50,031 bases of DNA from an uncultured Bacilli bacterium (GTDB lineage: Bacteria > Bacillota_I > Bacilli_A > RF39 > UBA660), in NCBI GenBank assembly GCA_947630575.1, contig CANRIB010000006.1, positions 1-50,031 on the forward strand. Direction: 5' to 3'. Below, piece by piece: positions 19,188 through 28,695 of this stretch. The notes beneath the pieces are model-generated. The model saw only the letters and a list, made by a program, of their open reading frames with translations, was not told the DNA's origin and searched no databases. Made by a program: the position numbers and the translations under genes. The stretch's first letter is position 1. Each line of letters starts with the position of its first letter.

Positions 19188-19757
19188 ATGAGAAAACTAT
19201 TTTTTATTCTTTTAACAATTATTGGGCTAACTAGCATGCCAATTAACTCATATGCTAGTGAAAAAGAAATAACTATATACTTTTTTAGAGGTTATAACTG
19301 TATTCACTGTGAAGGCTCTTTAGAGTATCTAAATAATCATAAAGATGAAATACCTACTAATATTAAAATTGTTACTTATGAAGTTTGGAAAAACAAAAAT
19401 AATGAAAAATTACATCAAGAATTAGTAAAAAAATTAGAAGTTCCTGAAGACAACTCCGACAGTGTCCCTTTCTTAGTTATAGGTAATGAATATATTGTTG
19501 GTATGGATGGTACTAAAGAAGATTTTGATAAAGTCATGAGTTTAGCTGAAAGCTTTGAAGAAAAAGATTATGAAGACGTTGTGGCGGCCACAACCAAAGA
19601 AATGACTAAAGAAAACAAAGATATTAAATTTAAAAGTATTACTTTAGAAAAACTCTTTGGTGGTACAAGCAAAACCGTAACTTATATTGTTTTAGGAATA
19701 TTTGCGGCTATTGTTCTTGGATTTGTTGGTATGATTTTATTCTCTCGTAAAAATTAG
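19188..19757 (+). CDS. Secreted/membrane thioredoxin-like protein
   Basis: Signal peptide, 'YFFRGYNCIHCEGSLEYL' CxxC, 'VPFLVIGNEYIVG', C-terminal TM. Confidence 0.7.
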   Translation: MRKLFFILLTIIGLTSMPINSYASEKEITIYFFRGYNCIHCEGSLEYLNNHKDEIPTNIKIVTYEVWKNKNNEKLHQELVKKLEVPEDNSDSVPFLVIGNEYIVGMDGTKEDFDKVMSLAESFEEKDYEDVVAATTKEMTKENKDIKFKSITLEKLFGGTSKTVTYIVLGIFAAIVLGFVGMILFSRKN

Positions 19758-19775
19758 AGAGCTATAAATAATGTT

Positions 19776-19803
19776 AAACTACTTTAATTAGTAGTTTTTT
19801 TTT
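19776..19803 (+). terminator. Intrinsic terminator
   Basis: AAACTACT-TTAATT-AGTAGTTT followed by a T run. Confidence 0.8.
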
Positions 19804-19836
19804 GATATAATATTAGGTACGTAAGGATGTGATAAA

Positions 19837-20277
19837 ATGAAAGTAATATTACTCGCAGATGTCCGTAAAGTAGGCAAAAAAGACGAAGTAATTGAAGTAA
19901 GTGATGGTTATGCTAACAATTATTTATTAAAAAATAAACTTGCTGTCCCATTTACTAAAAGAAGTAATGAAGTTTTAAATAGAGAACTAGATAAAAAGAA
20001 AAGCGAAGAAGAGAAAAAAATTGCCGAATGTAATGCCATAAAAAAAGAATTAGAAAACAAAATATTTTCTTTTAAAGTAAAAACTGGCAGTGAAGATAAA
20101 GTTTTTGGCAAAGTTTCTACTAAACAAATCGCCGCTGAATTAAAAGATAAAGGCTACAATATTGATAAAAAATGTATCACTTTAGAACATGATTTAGATA
20201 CTTTAGGAATTCATGAAGTATTGATATCCTTACATAAAGAGGTAAGTTTTAAAATAAGAGTAAAATTAAGTAAGTAG
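19837..20277 (+). CDS. rplI: 50S ribosomal protein L9
   Basis: 'MKVILLADVRKVGKKDEVIEVSDGYANNYLLKNKLAV'. Confidence 0.97.
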   Translation: MKVILLADVRKVGKKDEVIEVSDGYANNYLLKNKLAVPFTKRSNEVLNRELDKKKSEEEKKIAECNAIKKELENKIFSFKVKTGSEDKVFGKVSTKQIAAELKDKGYNIDKKCITLEHDLDTLGIHEVLISLHKEVSFKIRVKLSK

Positions 20278-20285
20278 GTGATAAA

Positions 20286-21644
20286 ATGGCAAACAGAACT
20301 CTTCCTCATGATAACGAAGCAGAAATGAGTGTTTTAGGGGTTGCATTTTTAAGTAAAGATGCTCTTGAGCATATTAGTGATGAAGTAACAGAAGACTTAT
20401 TTTATAATGATAAGAATCGCCTAATATTTAATGCCATTATGAGCCTTTATAAAGAAAATAGTCCTGTAGATTTAACAACTGTTAAAGCTGAATTAGACAA
20501 GAAAAAAGAGTTTAATGAAATTGGGGGCTTAACTTATTTAATGGAAGTTATCGACTCTGTTGTTACCACTGCAAACTTAGGCTATTACATTAAAATATTA
20601 AAAGACCACGCTGTAAGACGTCGTCTAATTAATACTGCAACAGATATTATTACTAATTCTTATAATGATGAAAATATAACCGGCTTATTAGATGAAGCGG
20701 AAAGAAACATATTAAATGTTGTTAAAGTAAGAGAAACAAGTGAATTTGTTCCTATTCATGAAATATTACGTCGCGCGGAAGAAAGACTTGAAGAATTAGC
20801 TAAAAATAAAAGTGATATAACTGGTATTCGAACAGGTTTTTATGATTTAGATCGTGCTACTGCCGGTCTTCACGGTGGTGAGTTAATAATTCTTGCCGCT
20901 CGTCCAGGTATGGGAAAAACTGCTTTTGCCCTAAATATTGCCACCAATGCTGCCTTTACTACTGATAAAGCTATTGCCATATTTAATCTTGAAATGTCTG
21001 CCGAAATGCTTGTTAATCGTATGATTGCCAGTGTTGGAGGTATAGATTCTTACAAATTAAACACTGGTAAATTAGAACATAATGATTGGAAAAGATATAA
21101 TGAAGCAATGAGTAAACTTGCAACCACTAATATTTTTATTGAAGATAATGCTAGTATTACCGCTCCCGAGATTAAAGCAAAATGTCGTAGGTTAGCTTCA
21201 ATGCCTCAAGGGTTAGGCTTAGTAGTTATCGATTATTTACAATTAGTTACTACTGGATCAAATCGGGTAGAATCTCGTCAAGTAGAAGTATCTGAAATAT
21301 CTCGTAGTCTTAAAACAATGGCTTTAGAATTAGATGTCCCGGTAATTGCTCTCGCTCAATTATCAAGAAGTGTCGATAAAAGAGAAAATAAAGAACCTGC
21401 CTTAGTAGATTTAAGAGAATCAGGTTCTTTGGAACAAGATGCTGACTTAGTATTATTTTTAAATCGTAAAGATTACTATGAAGCCAAAAGTGAAAAAAAA
21501 GAAACTATTGTCCCCATTGATGTCATAATTGCTAAACATCGTAAAGGTTCTACTGGCCTATATCGTTTATTATTTGAATTAAATATGAGTAATTTTAAAA
21601 ATTATTTAAACCCTGAAAATATAAAAGAGGTGTCTTATGAATAA
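20286..21644 (+). CDS. dnaB: Replicative DNA helicase DnaB (DnaC in Bacillus nomenclature)
   Basis: 'PHDNEAEMSVLG', 'LIILAARPGMGKTAFALNIA', 'GLGLVVIDYLQL'. Confidence 0.96.
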   Translation: MANRTLPHDNEAEMSVLGVAFLSKDALEHISDEVTEDLFYNDKNRLIFNAIMSLYKENSPVDLTTVKAELDKKKEFNEIGGLTYLMEVIDSVVTTANLGYYIKILKDHAVRRRLINTATDIITNSYNDENITGLLDEAERNILNVVKVRETSEFVPIHEILRRAEERLEELAKNKSDITGIRTGFYDLDRATAGLHGGELIILAARPGMGKTAFALNIATNAAFTTDKAIAIFNLEMSAEMLVNRMIASVGGIDSYKLNTGKLEHNDWKRYNEAMSKLATTNIFIEDNASITAPEIKAKCRRLASMPQGLGLVVIDYLQLVTTGSNRVESRQVEVSEISRSLKTMALELDVPVIALAQLSRSVDKRENKEPALVDLRESGSLEQDADLVLFLNRKDYYEAKSEKKETIVPIDVIIAKHRKGSTGLYRLLFELNMSNFKNYLNPENIKEVSYE

Positions 21645-23130
21645 AAAAAGTATTATCATAACCATAATTTCTCTCGCCATTGTAGTTTTACTTTTAACTG
21701 TTGAAAGTGCATCAAAATTAGCTTTAAAAATTAATACTTTTTATCAAGTATATTTAAATGGTGAAAAAATCGGTTTAATAACTAATAAAGATGAACTATA
21801 TAAATTAATAGACAATAATCAAAGTTCTATTAAAAAAGAATATAAAGTAAATACTGTTTATCCACCCACTGATTTAAAAATTGTTCCTACTAATTCTTAT
21901 ACTGCTACTGCTGATAAAGTAGAGGATATATATAATTTAATTGAAGCTAAAGATGATTTTACTATTAAAGGTTATAAAGTAACTATTTATGGTAATGATA
22001 AAAACTATACTATAAATGTTTTAGATAAAGAAGTATTTTATGAAGCTGCCAAAAGATTTGTAAGAGCTTTTTTAGACCAAAACGAATATGAAAAATATAT
22101 TAATAATGAACAAGAAGAAATCGTGGAAACTGGTCGTATTATTAAAAATATGAAGTTTCTTGAAAATATTTATATCAAAGAAGATTATTTAAGTGTTAAT
22201 GAAAAAATATACACTGAAGAGCAAGATTTAAGTCACTTTTTATTATTTGGTAGTGACCCAGAAAATGAAGAATATACCGTTAAACTTGGAGATACCATCA
22301 AATCTGTCTCAGAAGATAATAAATTAAGTGTCGAAGAATTTTTAATTGCCAACTCCAGTTATAAATCCGAAGATACTTTACTTCGAGTTGGTGACACCGT
22401 AAACGTAACCTTAATTGATCCTCAATTAACATTTGCATATGAAATATATGATGTTTACAATCAAGTAGATTATTATACTAAAGAAACAGTTCGTGATAGT
22501 AATAAAAATATTGGTTATTCTGAAATTACTACTCGTGGTCAAAATGGTTTAGTTCGTTATTCAGAAACTTATACTATAACTAATGGAGTAAGACCTCAAG
22601 GTGCCGAACCCGTTAAAATTGCCACTTTAATTGAAACTGTAAATCAAATAACTACTGTAGGTACTCGTAACCCTAATCCATATGTTCCAGTTGATCCATT
22701 AATTATTGATGGTGATTGGGGCTGGCCTACAAATAAAGGCTATATCATTACTAGTTTCCGTGGTTGGCGATGGGGAGCTTTCCATGCTGGAATTGATATT
22801 TCTGGTGCTGGTAACTTTAATTCTCCTATTTTTGCTGCCGCCGATGGAGTCGTGGAATATGCCTATAATGGTTGTCCATCTAGAGGTTCAGGACTTGGCG
22901 ATAAATGTGGTAATAGTCTTGGTAACTCTATCCGTATCAATCATGAAAATGGTTATACGACAAGATATGGCCACATGACTAACAACTTATTAGTTAAAGT
23001 AGGGGACCGGGTAACCAAAGGTCAAAAAATTGGCTTTATGGGTTCCAGTGGTGATTCATCCGGACCTCACTTACACTTTGAAGCAGCCTATAATGGTACT
23101 ACCTTTAATCCATTGGAGTTGTATCAATAA
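21637..23130 (+). CDS. M23-family peptidase with LysM-like and G5-like regions
   Basis: 'YTVKLGDTIKSVSEDNKLSVEEFLIAN', 'GRWGAFHAGIDISG' type 'WGAFHAGIDIS', 'SSGPHLHFEAAYNG'. Confidence 0.9.
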   Translation: MNKKSIIITIISLAIVVLLLTVESASKLALKINTFYQVYLNGEKIGLITNKDELYKLIDNNQSSIKKEYKVNTVYPPTDLKIVPTNSYTATADKVEDIYNLIEAKDDFTIKGYKVTIYGNDKNYTINVLDKEVFYEAAKRFVRAFLDQNEYEKYINNEQEEIVETGRIIKNMKFLENIYIKEDYLSVNEKIYTEEQDLSHFLLFGSDPENEEYTVKLGDTIKSVSEDNKLSVEEFLIANSSYKSEDTLLRVGDTVNVTLIDPQLTFAYEIYDVYNQVDYYTKETVRDSNKNIGYSEITTRGQNGLVRYSETYTITNGVRPQGAEPVKIATLIETVNQITTVGTRNPNPYVPVDPLIIDGDWGWPTNKGYIITSFRGWRWGAFHAGIDISGAGNFNSPIFAAADGVVEYAYNGCPSRGSGLGDKCGNSLGNSIRINHENGYTTRYGHMTNNLLVKVGDRVTKGQKIGFMGSSGDSSGPHLHFEAAYNGTTFNPLELYQ

Positions 23131-23894
23131 TGAAAATATGTATTTTAGCAAGTGGTTCAGGGGGCAATTCTACTTATATAGAAACAAATAATTATAAAAT
23201 TTTAGTAGATATAGGTAAAAATCGTAAATATATTGTTGATAAACTAAAAGAAATAAATGTTAATGCCGAAGATATTGATTATATCTTTATCAGTCATCTT
23301 CATGTTGATCATATCTCTGCTTTAAAAACATTTATTAAAAAATATCATCCCACAATTGTTATATCCAAATCTATGTTTCAAGAGCTAGAAGATATCCATG
23401 ATTATGAGCATATTTTAATTTATGATGATGAAGTAATACTAAACAACCTACGTGTTACCTGTATTCACTCTAGTCATGATGCTACAGATTCTCGTAATTT
23501 TCTCTTTGAAAGTGATAATCATTCGGTAGTATATGTAACCGATACAGGTTATGTTAATCAAAAGAATTTTAAATATTTACAAAACAAAGAAGTATATTTA
23601 TTTGAAAGTAATCATGATATTGAAAAATTACAACATGGACCATATCCTGACTGGCTAAAAAAAAGAGTTTTATCGGACTATGGTCATTTAAGTAATAATG
23701 CCTGCAGTGTTTATCTAAGTAAATTAATTGGCAATAATACCAAAAAAATTTATTTAATGCACTTATCTAAAGAAAATAACTCTGAAGAATTAGCTCTAAA
23801 TGAAATTCATCATGTCTTTAATGATTATCATATTGAATTTGATGATATAACCTGTGCTAAACCAAGCGAAGTAAGTGAAGTGATAACCATATGA
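23130..23894 (+). CDS. MBL-fold hydrolase, WalJ/YycJ-like
   Basis: 'ILASGSGGNSTYIETNNYKILVDIG', 'ISHLHVDHISAL', 'YGHLSN'. Confidence 0.88.
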   Translation: MKICILASGSGGNSTYIETNNYKILVDIGKNRKYIVDKLKEINVNAEDIDYIFISHLHVDHISALKTFIKKYHPTIVISKSMFQELEDIHDYEHILIYDDEVILNNLRVTCIHSSHDATDSRNFLFESDNHSVVYVTDTGYVNQKNFKYLQNKEVYLFESNHDIEKLQHGPYPDWLKKRVLSDYGHLSNNACSVYLSKLIGNNTKKIYLMHLSKENNSEELALNEIHHVFNDYHIEFDDITCAKPSEVSEVITI

Positions 23895-24328
23895 TTAAAA
23901 TAATATGTTTAGGAAAATTAAAAGAAAAATATTTAGTAGAATTAGTCAATGATTATCTAAAAAGAATAAACAAATATCATAAAATAGAATTAATAGAACT
24001 AAAAGATGAAGAAAATTTAGAAAGTGAAGCTAAAAATATTAGCAAATATCTAAAACCTCATGATTATATTATAACCTTAGAAATAGAAGGAAAGAAATTA
24101 GATAGTCTAGAATTTGCAAGTTTAATATCGAATACTTTTATTACTAATAGTACAATTACTTTTATAATAGGCTCATCAACTGGTTTAGGAGCAAGTATTA
24201 AAAATAGAAGTAATTATCATTTATCATTTTCTAGTTTAACTTTTCCTCATGGCTTATTTAGAGGAATCTTACTAGAACAAATATATCGTGCTTTTAAAAT
24301 AAATAATCATGAAATGTATCATAAATAA
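23891..24328 (+). CDS. rlmH: 23S rRNA pseudouridine1915 N3-methyltransferase
   Basis: 'FIIGSSTGLG', C-terminal 'GILLEQIYRAFKINNHEMYHK'. Confidence 0.92.
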   Translation: MIKIICLGKLKEKYLVELVNDYLKRINKYHKIELIELKDEENLESEAKNISKYLKPHDYIITLEIEGKKLDSLEFASLISNTFITNSTITFIIGSSTGLGASIKNRSNYHLSFSSLTFPHGLFRGILLEQIYRAFKINNHEMYHK

Positions 24329-24359
24329 AAAAATTAAAGAAGTAGAGGAGTGAAGTAAA

Positions 24360-25016
24360 ATGATTGGCAATGATTGGGACGAAAAATTATCTATTATTTG
24401 GCATAGTGAGGGGTTTAAAAAATTTTATCATATCGTCGAAGAGGAATATAAAAATAAAACTATATTTCCTCCTAAAGATCATATATTTGATGCTTTAAAA
24501 TTAACCCCCTATAAAGATACTCGAGTTGTAATTGTTGGGCAAGACCCATATCACGGGGTTGGCGAAGCTCACGGTTTATCTTTTTCAGTTCAAAAAGGTG
24601 TTAAAGTCCCTCCATCTCTCCAAAATATTTATAAAGAACTTTATGATGATTTAGGCATACCTCCTAAAAACGATGGGGATTTAACTAATTGGGCAAAAAA
24701 TGGTGTTTTGCTCCTTAATTCCGTTTTAACTGTCGTAAAAGATACACCTGCCTCTCATCGCAAATTAGGTTGGGAACGGCTAACAGACTATATCATTAAA
24801 TTATTAAATGAAAAAGAAGAACCCGTAGTCTTTATTTTATGGGGAAACTTTGCTAAAGAAAAAGCGGTTTTAATAACTAATCCTAAACATTTAATAATTA
24901 CCAGTCCTCATCCAAGTCCTTTTTCGGCTAGATATGGTTTCTTTGGCTCTAGACCATTTAGTAAAACCAATGAATTCTTAAAAAAGAATGGCTTAAAAGA
25001 AATAGATTGGAGTTAA
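24360..25016 (+). CDS. ung: Uracil-DNA glycosylase
   Basis: 'VVIVGQDPYHGVGEAHGLSFSV', 'LLLNSVLTV', 'SPHPSPFSARYGFFGSRPF'. Confidence 0.97.
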   Translation: MIGNDWDEKLSIIWHSEGFKKFYHIVEEEYKNKTIFPPKDHIFDALKLTPYKDTRVVIVGQDPYHGVGEAHGLSFSVQKGVKVPPSLQNIYKELYDDLGIPPKNDGDLTNWAKNGVLLLNSVLTVVKDTPASHRKLGWERLTDYIIKLLNEKEEPVVFILWGNFAKEKAVLITNPKHLIITSPHPSPFSARYGFFGSRPFSKTNEFLKKNGLKEIDWS

Positions 25017-25019
25017 AAT

Positions 25020-25136
25020 ATGATTGGTATAAGTATCGCCGCCAAAATTGAATGGCAAACTGTCTTAAATTTTTATCATAAAAGTTTAGATACTTGTTCT
25101 TTATATCCTTTTGGTGAATATTTTATTATTAGCTAA
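25020..25136 (+). pseudogene. Possible gene remnant (short ORF MIGISIAAKIEWQTVLNFYHKSLDTCSLYPFGEYFIIS)
   Basis: Begins 4 nt after the ung stop; reads like an N-terminal fragment of a phosphorylase/nucleosidase-type protein, then stops. Confidence 0.3.
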
Positions 25137-25154
25137 AGTTATAAAAATAGATGA

Positions 25155-25706
25155 CTAAATTTTAAAGTCATCTATTATTTCATCATCCATATCTTTCCCA
25201 TCAAAGAATAATTTTAATTTAAATTTATGAATTCTTGCAATAACATTAGTAGGAAAACGTCTAATCATCGCATTTTCTAAACTAGTGTTTTTATTATAAT
25301 AATTTTTTGCCGCACATAATTTTTCATCTAATCTTCTAATTTTTTCTAACTCTTCATTTAACTCTTCATCATCATCTAAACCCAAATCACCTTGCATTTT
25401 TAATATCATCGTAAATCCTTCATTAAGTTTTCTATCCATATCAAAGTTTGATATATTCATTTCATTAAGTTTTTCATATTCTTTAAAATAATTTTTATTT
25501 TCTTTACTTTTATTTTTTAAATTATTACTAATTCTAATCAAACTATCATATTTAATTCTTAAATTCTCATCAATAATACATTCTGCTTCATGTACTTTAG
25601 TTTTTAAATCATTAAGTTTATTAAATGCGGTTATATAAAAAATACCTCCTAAAGAACCAATTATAATTATAATAAGTAAAATAGAAATCCAAAGCATATC
25701 CATCAC
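25155..25706 (-). CDS. LemA-family protein
   Basis: N-terminal TM; 'AFNKLNDLKTKVHEAECIIDENLRIKYDSLIRISN'; 'RLDEKLCAAKNYYNKNTSLENAMIRRFPTNVIA'. Confidence 0.75.
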   Translation of the reverse strand: MMDMLWISILLIIIIIGSLGGIFYITAFNKLNDLKTKVHEAECIIDENLRIKYDSLIRISNNLKNKSKENKNYFKEYEKLNEMNISNFDMDRKLNEGFTMILKMQGDLGLDDDEELNEELEKIRRLDEKLCAAKNYYNKNTSLENAMIRRFPTNVIARIHKFKLKLFFDGKDMDDEIIDDFKI

Positions 25707-25829
25707 CTACTATAAGTATAACATAAAATCCTTAAAAATAAAATTCTAAAATAATTTCTTTGACAAAACTAAACTAAATTTAACTATGAATATTACCTTT
25801 ATTATGATACAATTACTATAGGTGATAAC

Positions 25830-26330
25830 ATGGAAATAAAAAAACTAGTCTTAGGACCTTTACATACTAATTGCTATTTAGTAATAAAAGAAAATGCTTG
25901 TCTAATAATTGATCCTGCAAGTTCTGCAGATATTATTATTAATGCTTGTAAGTCTTATCAAGTAAAAGGTATTTTAGTAACCCATCATCATTTTGATCAT
26001 ATTGGTGCTCTAAAAGAATTAGAAAACTTTTATCATTTAAAACATAATACTTTTAATGATAATTTTGGTTATGAAATAATAAAAACCCCCGGACATGCTA
26101 GCGATTCTCTAACTTTTTACTTTAAACCTGAAAAAGTCATGTTTACGGGAGATTTTATCTTTTATCATACTTGTGGCCGTTGTGATTTAGAAACATCCAG
26201 CATTAAAGATATGCAAGAAAGTTTAGCAAAAATTAAACAATATCCCGATGATATAACTATTTATCCCGGTCATGGAAAATCTTCTATTCTTGGTGCAGAA
26301 AAAGAATTATTTACCAAATATTTTAATTAA
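25830..26330 (+). CDS. MBL-fold hydrolase (glyoxalase II-like)
   Basis: 'VTHHHFDHIGAL', 'IKTPGHASDSLTFYF', 'MFTGDFIF', 'IYPGHGK'. Confidence 0.9.
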   Translation: MEIKKLVLGPLHTNCYLVIKENACLIIDPASSADIIINACKSYQVKGILVTHHHFDHIGALKELENFYHLKHNTFNDNFGYEIIKTPGHASDSLTFYFKPEKVMFTGDFIFYHTCGRCDLETSSIKDMQESLAKIKQYPDDITIYPGHGKSSILGAEKELFTKYFN

Positions 26331-26354
26331 AAAAACGTCACTAAAACGTTTTTT
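26330..26354. terminator. Bidirectional terminator between convergent genes
   Basis: AAAAAACGT-CACTAAA-ACGTTTTTT; overlaps the 3' end of gerQ. Confidence 0.75.
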
Positions 26355-26706
26355 CTGAATAATCATGATTATAGTTTATTCTTTCTTCAAAAGTAACAAA
26401 ATTTAAATATATCATTCTAAGCAACCACCAATCTCCAGTTTTAGGATCACTCATAATTAAATGATCTCGTCCTGCTTCTTCAATTATTCCTTCATAAGTT
26501 TTATCTCGCCAGTCATTAGAATCAGGATAAGAAAAATATGCTTTAACTTTTTTTCCTTTATTAAGTCTTAAAATATTTTCAATATAACTTTGTTCCATAG
26601 GTAAACTAGCGGTACTACTAAAATTAATATTTCCTGGAGGACTTTCTAAAGTTGAAATATTATTATTAGAAGGAAAAGTAGGATTACTAAAAAAATTGCC
26701 GTTCAT
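26341..26706 (-). CDS. gerQ: Spore coat protein GerQ
   Basis: 'LPMEQSYIENILRLNKGKKVKAYFSYPDSNDWRDKTYEGIIEEAGRDHLIMSDPKTGDWWLLRMIYLNFVTFEE'. Confidence 0.9.
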   Translation of the reverse strand: MNGNFFSNPTFPSNNNISTLESPPGNINFSSTASLPMEQSYIENILRLNKGKKVKAYFSYPDSNDWRDKTYEGIIEEAGRDHLIMSDPKTGDWWLLRMIYLNFVTFEERINYNHDYSEKTF

Positions 26707-26802
26707 ATATCCACCTCTCTAAATTTATATGAATAATTTTCTAATTTATGTTGACAATTAAATAAAATAATTTTATTATTTTAATAGAAAGTAGGAAACT
26801 AA

Positions 26803-27708
26803 ATGGACCTAAAAAAAATTTTAGAAATAGTAACTGATAAAAATCGTATTCCCAATATCTGCTTCATGATTTTAGGTGTTTTTTTACTCGCCTTAAATTA
26901 TAATTTATTTTTTGCTCCCAATAATTTAGTCACGGGAGGTACCAGTGGTCTTGCCATTGTTTTTAATCAGTTATGGGGTTGGAATAATCAAGTATTTATT
27001 TATATTTCCAGTTTTATTTTATTAATAATTAGTTTCATTGTTTTAGGTGTTAAAAAAACTAAACCCGCGATTGTAGGAAGTATATTATATCCTCTTATGC
27101 TTACTTTTACACTTCCTCTTAGCAATGTTCTTGCCACCCATATTGCTTTTGAAGACTATATAACAACCATTATTTGCACTAGTATTTTATCAGGTTTTGC
27201 TAATGGACTTATCTATAAAACTGGATATAATACAGGTGGTTCAGATATTATCATGAATATAATGGTTAAATATCTTCATATGCCCGAGGGAAGAGCTACC
27301 TTTATTTGTAATTTAGTTATTATTATATTTGCCGGTTTTATTCTCGGTTTAAATCAAATAATTTACGCTATTATCATTATATATATTTCTAGTATCATTG
27401 TAGATCGTATGATAATTGGTATTTCTAAAAGCAAACTATTTATTATTGAAACTTCCAAAATAAAAGAAATAGAAGATGTAATTATCGATAATCTTCATTT
27501 AGGAGTAACGATTTTAAAAGCAAAAGGTGGATACACCAATGAAACTAAAGAACTTCTGATGTGTGCTGTCCCAACCAATGATTATTACATGTTTAAAGAA
27601 ATAATTTTAGCTATCGATGAAAATGCTTTCTTTATTATCAATGATTGTTATGACCTTGAAGGTGGCACCATGAAAAATCGTAATTTTAGTTTAGATTCTA
27701 TTCTTTAA
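26803..27708 (+). CDS. YitT-family membrane protein (DUF161/DUF2179)
   Basis: 'FFAPNNLVTGGTSGLAIVFNQLWG', 'GYNTGGSDIIMNI', C-terminal 'LHLGVTILKAKGGYTNETKELLMCAV'. Confidence 0.9.
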   Translation: MDLKKILEIVTDKNRIPNICFMILGVFLLALNYNLFFAPNNLVTGGTSGLAIVFNQLWGWNNQVFIYISSFILLIISFIVLGVKKTKPAIVGSILYPLMLTFTLPLSNVLATHIAFEDYITTIICTSILSGFANGLIYKTGYNTGGSDIIMNIMVKYLHMPEGRATFICNLVIIIFAGFILGLNQIIYAIIIIYISSIIVDRMIIGISKSKLFIIETSKIKEIEDVIIDNLHLGVTILKAKGGYTNETKELLMCAVPTNDYYMFKEIILAIDENAFFIINDCYDLEGGTMKNRNFSLDSIL

Positions 27709-27738
27709 AGATATAAGTAATTGTATCTTTTTTTATGC

Positions 27739-27767
27739 TTGACACTTATACATATGTTTGCTATAAT
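27739..27767 (+). promoter_or_regulatory. Perfect-consensus SigA promoter
   Basis: TTGACA (27739-27744), 17 nt, TATAAT (27762-27767), upstream of the ORF6N gene. Confidence 0.85.
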
Positions 27768-27814
27768 TTGATTAGAATAAACAGGGAACAAAATAATAAT
27801 TAGGAGGTTTTGGG

Positions 27815-28690
27815 ATGAATATTAAAATTTATAATCTAAGAAGAGTAGAAGTAGTATTAGATAGTGATTTAGCTTTTATGTATAACTATGAAACTAAATA
27901 CTTAAATAGATTAGTAGCAAGACATAAAGAAAAGTTTTCTGAAACTAATTATTTTAAACTAACAAATGAAGAATTTACATCTTTAAGGTGCCAAAATGTC
28001 ACCTTAAAAACTAGTCGTGGACAACATCGTAAATATCTTCCTTATGTATTTACTAAAGCAGGAATAGAGGTTTTAAGTAGCATTTTAAAAACACCCAATA
28101 AAGAAATAATTACGCAAAATATATTAAAAAATTTTACTCAAGAAAATGTAAATTTATCTTTAATAAAGCCCGTAAAATCAGCCAAAATCGAAGATTTGAT
28201 ATATGAAATAAGAGGAGTAAAAGTCATGCTTGATAAAGACATTGCAAGACTTTTTGGCTATACCACAAAAGAGCTAAATCGTAATGTTAAAAATAATATT
28301 TCGCGGTTTCCTGAGAGTTATTGTTTTCAACTTACTGAAGAAGAATATAGCAACTTGAGGTGCAAAATTTTCACCTCAAGTTTAAATGCTTATGGAGGTC
28401 GAAGATATTTGCCTTATGTTTATACAGAATATGGGGTAACCATGCTCGCCGGCATTTTAAAAAGTGAAGTTGCCGTAAAAGCAAGTATTAGTATTGTTAA
28501 TGCGTTTATAAATATGCGCAGATTTATTTCCAGTGAATTATTAGAACAAAAATATCTAAAAGAATTAATTTTTCAAAATCGTGAAGATATAAAAATATTA
28601 AAAGAAGCCTTTTCTAAATTTCAAAACAAAGAAGAAATTAACACGATTTTTTTGAAGGCGAAATATACGATGCTTACTCTAAACTTCTAG
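27815..28690 (+). CDS. Double ORF6N-domain DNA-binding-type protein (5' part of a frameshifted gene)
   Basis: Two similar units: 'YNLRRVEVVLDSDLAFMYNYETKYLNR...LRCQNVTLKTSRGQHRKYLPYVFTKAGIEVLSSILK' and 'YEIRGVKVMLDKDIARLFGYTTKELNR...LRCKIFTSSLNAYGGRRYLPYVYTEYGVTMLAGILKS'. Confidence 0.88.
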   Translation: MNIKIYNLRRVEVVLDSDLAFMYNYETKYLNRLVARHKEKFSETNYFKLTNEEFTSLRCQNVTLKTSRGQHRKYLPYVFTKAGIEVLSSILKTPNKEIITQNILKNFTQENVNLSLIKPVKSAKIEDLIYEIRGVKVMLDKDIARLFGYTTKELNRNVKNNISRFPESYCFQLTEEEYSNLRCKIFTSSLNAYGGRRYLPYVYTEYGVTMLAGILKSEVAVKASISIVNAFINMRRFISSELLEQKYLKELIFQNREDIKILKEAFSKFQNKEEINTIFLKAKYTMLTLNF

Positions 28691-28695
28691 ATATA

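Noticed and set aside
28647-28690. Use of an alternative genetic code to explain the ORF6N break
   Set aside because: The zero frame ends in TAG and the downstream homology lies in a different frame, so stop reassignment does not restore the protein.
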